A stretch of 10,119 bases of DNA. Origin: an uncultured Clostridium sp. (lineage in GTDB: Bacteria > Bacillota > Clostridia > Clostridiales > Clostridiaceae). The notes below the pieces were generated by a model. That model was given only the letters and a program-made list of their open reading frames with translations. It was not told the origin of the DNA and did not search any database. The stretch is taken from positions 1 to 10,119 of the forward strand of contig URGW01000059.1 of NCBI GenBank assembly GCA_900547475.1. Reading direction: 5' to 3'. The translations under genes and the position numbers were made by a program. Below are positions 1 to 7,090 of this stretch, one piece after another (the stretch's first letter is position 1; every line of letters starts with the position of its first letter).

Positions 1-128
1 AGTGACTTTCGAAGCTTTAGCAGTTTTTATGGAAAGAAAGATATAAATTCTTAACGCAAATTACACAATTCCTGGAGATAATATCATTAATTTTCGTCAT
101 CACGGCATTTCAAGCTCTAACGAACAAT
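1..128. other. Window edge downstream of hom, no supported gene
   Basis: This stretch lies 3' of hom. On the minus strand no homoserine kinase (thrB) or threonine synthase (thrC) start is visible: the only ATG-initiated frames are short, close inside the stretch and have no good ribosome binding site. On the plus strand two frames run in from the window edge and stop at 44-46 (reading VTFEALAVFMERKI) and 52-54, so one could be the last codons of a convergent gene, but about 15 residues are too few to identify. I see no clear terminator hairpin for hom here. The stretch looks slightly less AT-rich than the intergenic regions elsewhere in the window. Confidence 0.3.
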
Positions 129-1430
129 TTAGTTAAAGTCTTCTATTCTTATTATGTTTTCTATATCTTTCACTGTTCTTAAGTCATATAACTTTTCTAT
201 AGAATCATTTATTAAAGCCTCTTTAGTCTTATGTGTTATTAAAACTAAATCAACCTCATGACTTTCATCATTCTTTCTTCCCTTTTGAATAACTGATTTT
301 AAACTTACTCTATTAGAACCAAAAATAGTAGTTATTTGCCCTAATACACCTGGCTTGTCTTCCACAGTTACTCTCATATAATATCTACTTTCAACATCAT
401 CTATATTTTTAATTTGCTTTTCCCATAAATTATTTCTTATAATTGGATTTTGACTTTCTACGTCTATATTCCTTCTTAAAATAGCAATTATATCACTTAC
501 AACAGCACTACCTGTTGGTAAATCACCTGCTCCTCTACCATAGAACATTAAATCTCCTACAGCATTTCCATTTATAAATATTGCGTTAAATGAATCATAT
601 ACATTAGCAAGTGGATGAGTTTCTGGAATCATAGTAGGATGTACTCGTAGCTCTATTCTTCCATTATCATCTTTAGCAATAGCTAATAATTTTATTGACA
701 TTCCAAAATCACTAGCATATTTCATATCTATTGGTTTTATCTTAGTTATTCCTTCTCTATATACATCATTAATATGAACTTTAGTTCCAAAAGCTAATGA
801 AGCAAGAATTGCAAGTTTATATTGCGCATCATATCCTTCAATATCTGAAGTTGGATCTGCTTCTGCATATCCTTTTTTCTTAGCTTCTTCTAGTACTGAA
901 TCAAATTCTAATTGTTCAAGCTCCATTTTGCTCAATATATAATTTGTTGTTCCATTAACTATCCCATATAGTTCATTTACTTTATTTGCAGTTAAATTTT
1001 CATTTATACCATTAATTATAGGTATTCCCCCGGCAACACTGGCTTCATATTGGAACATAATTCCCATTTCTTCAGCCATTTCAAAAACTTCATCACCTTC
1101 TGTTGCAAGTAGCATTTTATTAGCAGTAACTATATGTTTTTTGGCTTTCATAGCTCTTAACATATATTCTTTAGCTGGTTCTATACCACCCATAACTTCA
1201 ACTACAAGTTTTATAGAGTCATCATTTAATATCTCTTCAATGTCAGTAGTTAAAATATTTTCTGGTACTTCAACACCTCTATTTTTATTTAAATCTCTGA
1301 CTAAGATCTTAGAAATTTCAATTTCATAACCTGATCTTTTCATAATCTCTTCTTTATTCTGATGTAATATTATATATACACCTCTACCTACATTTCCTAA
1401 ACCTAACAAGGCTATTTTTACTTTTTTCAT
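129..1430 (-). CDS. hom: Homoserine dehydrogenase with C-terminal ACT domain
   Basis: The product, 433 residues, should reduce aspartate semialdehyde to homoserine with NAD(P)H in the cytoplasm, at the branch toward threonine and methionine. The N-terminal Rossmann fold shows the dinucleotide motif GLGNVG at residues 10-15. The stretch VTANKMLLA at 101-109 and the family signature GYAEADPTSDIEGYDAQYKL at 187-206 follow; Lys205 in DAQYK matches the conserved catalytic lysine. Residues from about 350 (YYMRVTVEDKPGVLGQI) to 430 form an ACT domain, the usual site of feedback control by an amino acid such as threonine. Length fits the ACT-containing bacterial class. The ATG is preceded by an AAAGGGGG ribosome site at 1439-1446. 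It appears to be transcribed separately from the transporter operon, because a strong terminator lies upstream. No thrB or thrC is visible nearby. Confidence 0.96.
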   Translation of the reverse strand: MKKVKIALLGLGNVGRGVYIILHQNKEEIMKRSGYEIEISKILVRDLNKNRGVEVPENILTTDIEEILNDDSIKLVVEVMGGIEPAKEYMLRAMKAKKHIVTANKMLLATEGDEVFEMAEEMGIMFQYEASVAGGIPIINGINENLTANKVNELYGIVNGTTNYILSKMELEQLEFDSVLEEAKKKGYAEADPTSDIEGYDAQYKLAILASLAFGTKVHINDVYREGITKIKPIDMKYASDFGMSIKLLAIAKDDNGRIELRVHPTMIPETHPLANVYDSFNAIFINGNAVGDLMFYGRGAGDLPTGSAVVSDIIAILRRNIDVESQNPIIRNNLWEKQIKNIDDVESRYYMRVTVEDKPGVLGQITTIFGSNRVSLKSVIQKGRKNDESHEVDLVLITHKTKEALINDSIEKLYDLRTVKDIENIIRIEDFN

Positions 1431-1472
1431 TAACTAATCCCCCTTTGTATTTAATATCCCCAATTTATATTT

Positions 1473-1524
1473 ATTATAGATATTATAATATATTAATTAT
1501 AATACATTTCTTAAATTTTCCATA
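1473..1524 (-). promoter_or_regulatory. Probable hom promoter region
   Basis: Between the transporter terminator and hom, the minus strand carries three TATAAT hexamers (1473-1478, 1482-1487 and 1496-1501), suitable as -10 boxes. None has a good TTGACA-like -35 at 16-18 bases; the nearest for the most upstream box is the weak ATGGAA/TATGGA around 1518-1524. A promoter is required here because the upstream operon ends in a terminator, but the exact site is uncertain. I see no T-box or other recognisable riboswitch in this roughly 120-base leader. Confidence 0.3.
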
Positions 1525-1548
1525 TAATATTTTTATGAAATTTTTTCT

Positions 1549-1584
1549 AAAATAAAAGGAGCTTTAAAAAGCTCCTTTTATTTT
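1549..1584 (-). terminator. Terminator of the nucleoside transporter operon
   Basis: This is a perfect 17-bp inverted repeat (1549-1565 and 1568-1584) with a two-base centre, ten bases after the permease stop codon. Its core is AAAGGAGCTTT/AAAGCTCCTTT, and in the minus direction the descending arm reads TTTTATTTT, giving the U-rich tail of an intrinsic terminator. In practice the tightest two-base loop will open to four bases or more. Because the arms are symmetric it could also stop plus-strand transcripts, but no plus-strand gene ends here. Confidence 0.88.
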
Positions 1585-1593
1585 AATTTAAAT

Positions 1594-2541
1594 CTATCTT
1601 TTCCCTGCATCAAATATTTCACCAGCAGCCTTTGGTGCTTGTGAAGATTTAGAGAATATAATTAATGCAATTAATGTAACTACATAAGGGAATACCTTTA
1701 ATACTACTAATGGTATACTTGCTAACTCTGGAATTACTTGTGCAACATTTGCTAATGTTGATGCAAATCCAAAGAAGAAAGTTGATGCTAATATTCCTAA
1801 AGGTCTCCATTGTCCAAATATTAATGCAGCTAATGAAAGGAATCCTAATCCTGCAACACTTCCATTAAATTCACCCGAATATGTTACTAGTATTATGCAT
1901 CCACCTAATGCAGCTAATGCTCCTGATATCATAACACCAATATATCTAGTTCTCATTACATTAATACCAGCTGCTTGAGAAGCTTGTGGGTTTTCTCCAC
2001 AAGATCTTAATCTTAATCCAAATGAAGTCTTATATAGTAAGAATACACTTATTATTAATATTGCTAATACTACCCATGTTGTAATATAAGTTTTTGTAAA
2101 TAGTAATGGCCCTATTATTGGAATATCCTTTAATACTGGAACACTTTTTGGTAAGAATCCTAAAGTTATTCTTATGTTACCACTACCAGTTATATTTCTT
2201 GCTAAGAATACTGTTAATGCTCCAGCCATCATATTGATTGCTGTACCACTTATAACTTGGTCTGCATTTAAATTAATACTTGCAAATGCATGTAAAAGCG
2301 AGAATAGAGCCCCAACTATTGCAGCAACTAAAAGTCCTATCCATAATGCTCCATTAACACCTGCTGCTTGAAGTTGAGAGATTGTTAATGCTCCAGCAAA
2401 AGACCCTACTATCATAAATCCATCTAATCCTATATTTACAATACCACTTCTTTCACAGTAAAGTGCTCCTAAAGCAGTAATTAGCATAGGTACAGTATAT
2501 GCTATCGCATAAGGAAAAATTTGTACAACTATATCCCACAT
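1594..2541 (-). CDS. nupQ: Nucleoside ABC transporter permease, NupQ-like
   Basis: This 315-residue protein of the branched-chain permease family (BPD_transp_2 type) is the second channel subunit of a purine nucleoside importer. Roughly eight hydrophobic segments are visible, near residues 9-28, 41-58, 64-87, 100-115, 152-170, 200-221, 233-262 and 280-297. The stretch ERSGIVNIGLDGFMIVG (30-46) and the cytoplasmic loop GLRLRSCGENPQASQAAGIN (175-194) are characteristic of this family; the loop is where the ATPase docks. Its ATG shares one base with the stop of the preceding permease (TAATG), so translation is probably coupled; AAAGGGCGG upstream serves as ribosome site. It is the last gene of the operon. 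Assignment to nucleosides rather than simple sugars rests on the BMP lipoproteins and guanine riboswitches next door. Confidence 0.88.
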   Translation of the reverse strand: MWDIVVQIFPYAIAYTVPMLITALGALYCERSGIVNIGLDGFMIVGSFAGALTISQLQAAGVNGALWIGLLVAAIVGALFSLLHAFASINLNADQVISGTAINMMAGALTVFLARNITGSGNIRITLGFLPKSVPVLKDIPIIGPLLFTKTYITTWVVLAILIISVFLLYKTSFGLRLRSCGENPQASQAAGINVMRTRYIGVMISGALAALGGCIILVTYSGEFNGSVAGLGFLSLAALIFGQWRPLGILASTFFFGFASTLANVAQVIPELASIPLVVLKVFPYVVTLIALIIFSKSSQAPKAAGEIFDAGKR

Positions 2542-3620
2542 TATTTTTCCACCGCCCTTTCACTAGATGTTCCTAATTTTTTTTCATCTCTTTTTTTCTT
2601 TATACTTTTAATTACTTTATCCATAACTACACTTGTTGCAGCAAAGTAAATAATTGTAGCTATTATTGTATCAGCTAATTCAGGTGGTACCTTAACATTG
2701 GCATTCATGAATCCTTTACCAACATATAATACTCCAAAGAATAATGCTGATAATAATACTCCGAAAGGACTATTATTACCTAATAGAGCAACAGCTATTC
2801 CATCAAATCCTTGAGATGGCATTACCCCAATTTGAAGCACTGTAGAATTACCCATATATTGAGCAACACCTGCTAATCCAGCTAGTCCACCTGCTATCAT
2901 CATAGAAATTACTATATTTCTATTTACAGGCATACCTGCATATTCAGCACCAAATCTATTATATCCAACAGCTTTTAATTCATATCCTAAAACAGTTTTG
3001 TTTAAAATAAACCATATAATTAATACAGAAAATATAGCTAAGAATATTCCATAGTTTATATATGAACCACCAAATATATTTGATAACCAATCTGCTTTTA
3101 AAGTTGCTGAATCTGCTAATTTAGCTGATTCTGTTTCAGTAGTCCCCTTTAAATATTGAGGAACCATGTAATAAACTATCCAATATGCAGTCCAGTTCAT
3201 CATAATAGCTGAAACAACTTCATTAACATTAAATAATGCTTTTAAAACTCCAGGTACAGCTGCCCAAATTGCTCCTGCTAAGATACCTGAAATAATCATT
3301 AATGGTATTAATATAGGAGATGGTAAATCAACTAATAACCCTATAGCTGTTACAGTAAAACCACCAGCTAACATTTGCCCTGGCGTACCTATATTAAATA
3401 ATCCAGTTTTATTTGCAAAGGCAAAAGATAATCCAGTAAGAATTAATGGCGTTGCAGTTGCAATTGAATTACCTATTCTTTGAGGGTTCATTAATCCGCC
3501 TTTAAATAAATAAGTGTACCCATCTATTGGATTAAATCCCATTGCTAGCATTAATAAAAATCCAGCAAGCAATCCTAAAACTACTGCCATAATAGATTTT
3601 AATAATTGATTCTTATGCAC
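2541..3620 (-). CDS. nupP: Nucleoside ABC transporter permease, NupP-like
   Basis: This 359-residue inner-membrane channel subunit pairs with the NupQ-like permease downstream. Hydrophobic segments lie near residues 9-29, 55-69, 81-98, 102-124, 136-154, 188-207, 236-254, 272-300 and 317-334. The segment FANKTGLFNIGTPGQMLAGG (68-87) is the family counterpart of the motif in NupQ, and LGYELKAVGYNRFGAEYAGM (211-230) is the ATPase-contacting loop. The C-terminus is a charged tail rich in Lys and Glu. The start is GTG (3618-3620), overlapping the TAG of the ATPase gene by one base, with a GGGGGAAG ribosome site inside the end of that gene. An internal Met11 is a possible but less likely start because it would shorten the first membrane segment. 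Confidence 0.88.
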   Translation of the reverse strand: MHKNQLLKSIMAVVLGLLAGFLLMLAMGFNPIDGYTYLFKGGLMNPQRIGNSIATATPLILTGLSFAFANKTGLFNIGTPGQMLAGGFTVTAIGLLVDLPSPILIPLMIISGILAGAIWAAVPGVLKALFNVNEVVSAIMMNWTAYWIVYYMVPQYLKGTTETESAKLADSATLKADWLSNIFGGSYINYGIFLAIFSVLIIWFILNKTVLGYELKAVGYNRFGAEYAGMPVNRNIVISMMIAGGLAGLAGVAQYMGNSTVLQIGVMPSQGFDGIAVALLGNNSPFGVLLSALFFGVLYVGKGFMNANVKVPPELADTIIATIIYFAATSVVMDKVIKSIKKKRDEKKLGTSSERAVEK

Positions 3621-5140
3621 TAAGCTTCCCCCTTCTTTATGCCGGCCATCATTAAACCAACTTCATTTTCATTTGTTTCATTAGCATTTACTATACCTAT
3701 TAATTCACCGTTATTTACAACAGCTATTCTATCAGATACATTTAAAACTTCGTCTAACTCAAGTGATACTAATAAAACTGCTTTTCCTAAATCTCTTTGT
3801 TCTACTAATCTTTTATGAATATATTCTATTGATCCAACGTCTAAGCCTCTAGTTGGTTGAACTGCAATTAAGAAATCTGGATCAGATTCTATTTCACGTC
3901 CAATTACACCTTTTTGTTGGTTACCACCTGATAATGATCTTGCTATAGATTTTCCACCTTCACCTGATCTAACATCAAATGTTTCAATAATCTTTTTTGC
4001 ATATTCAGAAATTTTTGCTCTATTAATTAATCCATTCTTAGAAAACGGCTTATTTCTATATGCTTTAAGGACCATGTTATCTTCCATTGTATAATCAAGA
4101 ATTAAACCTCTTTTATGTCTATCTTCTGGAATATGTGCCATACCATCATCTATTCTTTGACGTATTGATTCTTTAACTATATTTTTTCCTTTAAATATAA
4201 TGTTTCCTGATTCGATATTTCTCATACCAGTTAGCGATTCTACTAGTTCAGTTTGTCCATTACCTTCAACACCAGCAATACCAACTATTTCTCCTGCTCT
4301 GATATCTAATGAGAAATTCTTTAATCCAAGTACTTTTTTATTATTATTAACAGATAAATTCTCTATTTTTACAACTACATCCTTTGGTTTTGCTTCAACT
4401 TTTTCAACTTTAAATGATACTTCTCTTCCAACCATCATTTTAGCCATATCAGCTTCTGTAGTATCTTTTACATCAACAGTTCCTATGTACTTTCCTCTTC
4501 TGATAACTGTACATCTATTAGCTGCTTCTTTAATTTCTCTTAATTTATGGGTAATTAAAATAATAGACTTACCTTCTTTAGTCATGTTTTTCATAATTGA
4601 AATTAATTCATCAATTTCACTTGGAGTTAATACAGCTGTTGGCTCATCAAATATTAAAACATTAGCATTTCTATAAAGCATTTTTAATATTTCTACCCTT
4701 TGTTGCATTCCTACAGAAATATCCTCTATTTTTGCATAAGGATCAACATTTAAACCATATTGTTTAGATAAATCTTCAATTTTTTTTGCAGCTTTTTTAA
4801 TATCTACTGTCAACCCTTTTCTAGGTTCACATCCTAAAATTATATTCTCTGTAACTGTAAAGTTATCTACTAATTTAAAGTGCTGATGAACCATACCAAT
4901 TCCTAAATCATTTGCAATATTAGGATTAGATATTTTAACTTCTTTTCCTCTAACCTTTATGGAACCTCTATCAGGCTTGTACATTCCAAATAACATTCCC
5001 ATTAATGTTGATTTTCCAGCACCATTTTCACCTAAAAGAGCATGAATTTCTCCTTCTTTTAGCTGCAGTGTAATATTATCATTTGCTACTATTCCAGGAA
5101 ACTCTTTGCGGATATTTAGCATCTCAACTACATATTCCAT
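3620..5140 (-). CDS. nupO: Nucleoside ABC transporter ATP-binding protein, NupO-like
   Basis: This 506-residue protein has two fused nucleotide-binding domains and energises import through NupP and NupQ. Domain 1 has Walker A GENGAGKST at 37-45, the signature SVGMQQR at 142-148, Walker B with VLIFDEPTA at 161-169 (catalytic Glu166) and the switch His198 in ITH. Domain 2 is degenerate: GVEGNGQTE (290-298) lacks the Walker A lysine, LSGGNQQK (403-410) is intact, Walker B reads FLIAVQPTRG with Gln in place of Glu, and the switch position reads VSLE. This asymmetry is usual for sugar- and nucleoside-type ATPases, so domain 1 most likely does the hydrolysis. The ATG has an ideal AGGAGG six bases upstream (5147-5152). 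It is the first gene of a three-gene operon with one-base overlaps. Confidence 0.93.
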   Translation of the reverse strand: MEYVVEMLNIRKEFPGIVANDNITLQLKEGEIHALLGENGAGKSTLMGMLFGMYKPDRGSIKVRGKEVKISNPNIANDLGIGMVHQHFKLVDNFTVTENIILGCEPRKGLTVDIKKAAKKIEDLSKQYGLNVDPYAKIEDISVGMQQRVEILKMLYRNANVLIFDEPTAVLTPSEIDELISIMKNMTKEGKSIILITHKLREIKEAANRCTVIRRGKYIGTVDVKDTTEADMAKMMVGREVSFKVEKVEAKPKDVVVKIENLSVNNNKKVLGLKNFSLDIRAGEIVGIAGVEGNGQTELVESLTGMRNIESGNIIFKGKNIVKESIRQRIDDGMAHIPEDRHKRGLILDYTMEDNMVLKAYRNKPFSKNGLINRAKISEYAKKIIETFDVRSGEGGKSIARSLSGGNQQKGVIGREIESDPDFLIAVQPTRGLDVGSIEYIHKRLVEQRDLGKAVLLVSLELDEVLNVSDRIAVVNNGELIGIVNANETNENEVGLMMAGIKKGEA

Positions 5141-5258
5141 GGATATCCTCCTCTTACATAATTATTTTATTAATACATATTACCAATTAACTTATGCAAA
5201 TCATAAATTTATATTCTTACATAGTAATTTCATATATTACTTACGAAACTTCATTCTA

Positions 5259-5287
5259 AGTATAATTTATATAATTCGCATTTTCAA
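5259..5287 (-). promoter_or_regulatory. Sigma-A promoter of the transporter operon
   Basis: On the minus strand TTGAAA (5282-5287) is followed after exactly 17 bases by TATACT (5259-5264), each one base from consensus. Transcription would start near 5252, leaving a leader of about 110 bases before the ATPase ATG. That leader contains only a small AGTAAT/ATTACT hairpin and no purine aptamer, so the transporter operon is not obviously under the riboswitch control seen at the lipoprotein genes. Confidence 0.65.
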
Positions 5288-5540
5288 CATTTTTTTCGCT
5301 CTTTTTTATAATTAGCATATCATATTAATTATATCTGTATATTTTTATCAAAATTTTTCTTATATAGTATTATTAAACCAATTATTATTCCATTTTATTC
5401 ATATTTATAACCTTTTAATCTAAAAAATATATACTTACTTTTTAACAATATACAATTCTTACTAATTATTTTTTACAAGAAATATCTAACTTTAAATTCG
5501 TGTATACTATTTTTAATTTTTGTTATACTTTTTTTCACGA
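5288..5540. other. AT-rich intergenic stretch, nothing recognised
   Basis: About 250 bases between the transporter promoter and the lipoprotein terminator are extremely AT-rich. I read both strands for open frames with ribosome sites, purine aptamer motifs and strong hairpins and found none. A TTGATA/TATAAT pair near 5328-5351 has a 12-base spacer, too short for a normal promoter. Upstream curvature or an upstream-promoter element is possible but not demonstrable by eye. Confidence 0.5.
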
Positions 5541-5574
5541 TAAAAGGGCTATGTAAATTGCTTTACCATAGCCC
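5541..5574 (-). terminator. Terminator of the first lipoprotein gene
   Basis: In the minus direction GGGCTAT, a bulged G and GTAAA pair with TTTAC and ATAGCCC around a four-base GCAA loop, followed by TTTTAT. The GC-rich base and U-tract make an intrinsic terminator 17 bases after the lipoprotein stop codon. It separates the riboswitch-controlled lipoprotein transcript from the transporter operon. Confidence 0.85.
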
Positions 5575-5591
5575 CATTTCATTAAAATATC

Positions 5592-6662
5592 TTATAATTC
5601 AGTTTTAACTACTATATCTCCACTTTTTATAGCTTCTAATACTTCATTAACCTTAGTTACTGTATCTTCACTTAAGTTTGGATTTTCTGCTGGAATACCA
5701 ACACCACCATTAGCAGCATCAAATCTTAATGTTTCTCCACCTGGGAACTCATCATTTAATTGCTTTTCAATCATTTGATAAGTAGCTTCATCAATCTTCT
5801 TAATAGCTGAAGTTAATACTACTGATTTATTTCCTTCATATATACCATCAGCATATTGATCTGAGTCAACACCTATAACCCATACTTCTTCACCATTAAC
5901 AACTCTTGACTTAGCTTCTGTTATAACTCCATTACCAACTCCACCAGCTGCAGCAAATATTGCTTTAACACCTCTATCATACATTTGAGCTGCTAATTGT
6001 TGTCCTAAAGCTGTATCAACAAATGAATTTGAATAAACTATGTTTTCAGTTTTTAAGCTAACATTTGTTCCATAGTTTTCATTAGCATAAGCTACACCTT
6101 GTTGGAATCCATAGTCAAACTTTTGAACTGATGGTATTTCTAAACCTCCTATAAATCCTAATTCACCCTCTTTTAATTCAACTGCTGCGGCAATACCTGC
6201 TGCAAATCCACTTTGTTCTTCAGCAAAATATATAGATACTGTATTTTCTGCTACAACATAGTTTGTATCTCCATTATGTGGTGCTCCATCAAGTATAACA
6301 AATTTTGCATCTGCATATTGTTCTTGTGCTTTATATATAGCTGTTTCAAATTTATAACCTGGTGTTACAATGAATTTATATCCTGAATCATAAAGATTTT
6401 GTATTTCTGTTAAATAATTAGCTTCTGTTTCTCCTGATGGTTGCATGTAATTCTTTTCAACCCCAAGTTCTTTTTCAGCTTTTTTAATTCCTTCCCATGT
6501 ACCTTGGTTAAATGACTTATCATCAATTGTTCCTGAGTCAGTAACCATCCCAACTTTTAATGTTGTTTCTGATGAATTACCTGAATTGCTGTTACTTCCA
6601 CAACCAACTAATCCTGTTACCATTAATGCAGAAAGTGCTAATGCTAAAAATTTCTTTTTCAT
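5592..6662 (-). CDS. BMP family nucleoside-binding lipoprotein (copy 1)
   Basis: This is a 356-residue extracytoplasmic substrate-binding lipoprotein of the basic membrane protein (BMP/PnrA/TmpC) family, which binds purine nucleosides for ABC importers. The signal peptide MKKKFLALALSALMV ends in the lipobox LVGC with Cys21 as lipid anchor, then a Ser/Asn-rich linker. The mature domain has family motifs DKSFN (48-52), EEQSGF (148-153), GFIGG (169-173), IGVDSDQY (263-270) and TSAIKKID (284-291). A longer reading from a TTG at 6675-6677 is rejected: it would start on top of the GGAGG ribosome site, and the ATG at 6660-6662 gives a proper signal peptide. The protein is visibly about three-quarters or more identical to copy 2 and of equal length. 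A guanine riboswitch precedes it, which supports a purine ligand; guanosine or inosine is an inference. Confidence 0.93.
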   Translation of the reverse strand: MKKKFLALALSALMVTGLVGCGSNSNSGNSSETTLKVGMVTDSGTIDDKSFNQGTWEGIKKAEKELGVEKNYMQPSGETEANYLTEIQNLYDSGYKFIVTPGYKFETAIYKAQEQYADAKFVILDGAPHNGDTNYVVAENTVSIYFAEEQSGFAAGIAAAVELKEGELGFIGGLEIPSVQKFDYGFQQGVAYANENYGTNVSLKTENIVYSNSFVDTALGQQLAAQMYDRGVKAIFAAAGGVGNGVITEAKSRVVNGEEVWVIGVDSDQYADGIYEGNKSVVLTSAIKKIDEATYQMIEKQLNDEFPGGETLRFDAANGGVGIPAENPNLSEDTVTKVNEVLEAIKSGDIVVKTEL

Positions 6663-6670
6663 AAATTTTT

Positions 6671-6675
6671 CCTCC
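6671..6675 (-). promoter_or_regulatory. Ribosome binding site that sets the copy 1 start
   Basis: GGAGG on the minus strand sits eight bases before the ATG at 6660-6662. It overlaps the in-frame TTG reading, which therefore cannot be the natural start; the lipoprotein begins MKKKF. Confidence 0.85.
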
Positions 6676-6720
6676 AAAACCGTTTATATTTTTAATAAAC
6701 TCTCAATACCTTCTCTTAAC

Positions 6721-6759
6721 AAAAAAACGTATTAATTCCAAAAGTGAAATTAATACGTT
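6721..6759 (-). terminator. Riboswitch-controlled leader terminator (copy 1)
   Basis: A 14-bp hairpin (5' arm AACGTATTAATTTC, loop ACTTTT, 3' arm GGAATTAATACGTT; one G-U) is followed by seven U residues, all between the guanine aptamer and the lipoprotein ATG. This is the OFF structure of the expression platform. The bases TTCACT at 6748-6743 span the end of the 5' arm and the loop, and can pair instead with AGTGAA at 6806-6801, which overlaps the 3' strand of aptamer helix P1. Ligand binding should hold P1 and allow this terminator to form. Confidence 0.85.
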
Positions 6760-6803
6760 AAAACTCTTTTATATTTCGTATAGAGTTAGTATGTATCGAA
6801 TTC

Positions 6804-6868
6804 ACTCATAGTCGAAAATTCATGGCTTTCGGTAGAAACATCCCACCATATTTGGGATTTATATGAGT
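6804..6868 (-). ncRNA. Guanine-class purine riboswitch aptamer (copy 1)
   Basis: All elements of the purine aptamer are present. P1 is ACTCATA (6868-6862) with TATGAGT (6810-6804); P2 is TCCCA/TGGGA closing loop AATATGG; J2/3 is the conserved GTTTCTAC; P3 is CGAAAG/TTTTCG closing loop CCATGAA. The GG of loop 2 and CC of loop 3 are positioned for the loop-loop kissing contact. The ligand-discriminating base (position 74 in B. subtilis xpt numbering) is C, at 6811, which specifies guanine or hypoxanthine rather than adenine. The leader begins about 12 bases upstream from a consensus promoter and ends in a terminator, so it is predicted to be a transcriptional OFF switch for the BMP lipoprotein gene. 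Confidence 0.95.
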
Positions 6869-6886
6869 CGTTTATTGTTCGTACTT

Positions 6887-6915
6887 ATTATAATTTATCT
6901 ATTTATGCTTGTCAA
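6887..6915 (-). promoter_or_regulatory. Consensus sigma-A promoter of copy 1
   Basis: On the minus strand TTGACA (6910-6915), a spacer of exactly 17 bases, and TATAAT (6887-6892) match the sigma-A consensus at every position. Transcription should start near 6880, about 12 bases ahead of the aptamer. Such a strong promoter fits control by a downstream riboswitch terminator rather than by initiation. Confidence 0.88.
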
Positions 6916-7042
6916 TATAAGTTTTATTTTAGATTATTTTTTATTATTATGTATATTTTAAGTTTTTATATAAAGAATTTATTGTTAATATTTTTATTAT
7001 TATTAAACTATTTATCTTATATATCATTTTTCATAATAACAT

Positions 7043-7075
7043 AAAAAGACTATGCTAATTTCTTAACACAGTCTT
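7043..7075 (-). terminator. Terminator of the second lipoprotein gene
   Basis: In the minus direction a 13-bp hairpin (AAGACTGTGTTAA with TTAGCATAGTCTT, two G-U pairs, GAAA tetraloop) is followed by five U residues (the U-tract overlaps the last two bases of the stem). It lies 15 bases after the stop codon of copy 2 and well before the copy 1 promoter, so the two lipoproteins are separate transcripts. Confidence 0.85.
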
Positions 7076-7090
7076 ATATTTATATTAATT

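Noticed and set aside
1..128. Start of thrB or thrC downstream of hom
   Set aside because: No minus-strand frame here resembles the N-terminus of either protein, and the ATG frames stop within a few codons or lack a ribosome site.
3845..4275. Loss of catalytic residues in the second ATPase domain of NupO
   Set aside because: The missing Walker A lysine, Gln for Glu in Walker B and missing switch His are normal for this class of fused sugar/nucleoside ATPases, so this is not evidence of a broken gene.
4200..4676. Plus-strand open frame of 158 codons opposite the ABC ATPase gene
   Set aside because: It is antisense to well-conserved ATPase motifs, has no plausible ribosome site or known domain, and its low-complexity Ser/Thr/Ile/Leu composition is that of a shadow frame.
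5328..5351. TTGATA/TATAAT pair upstream of the transporter operon
   Set aside because: The spacer is only 12 bases; the TTGAAA-N17-TATACT pair closer to the gene is a far better promoter.
6660..6677. Upstream TTG start for lipoprotein copy 1 (adds MEEKF)
   Set aside because: The added codons contain the GGAGG ribosome site, and the lipoprotein signal peptide begins properly at the ATG at 6660-6662.
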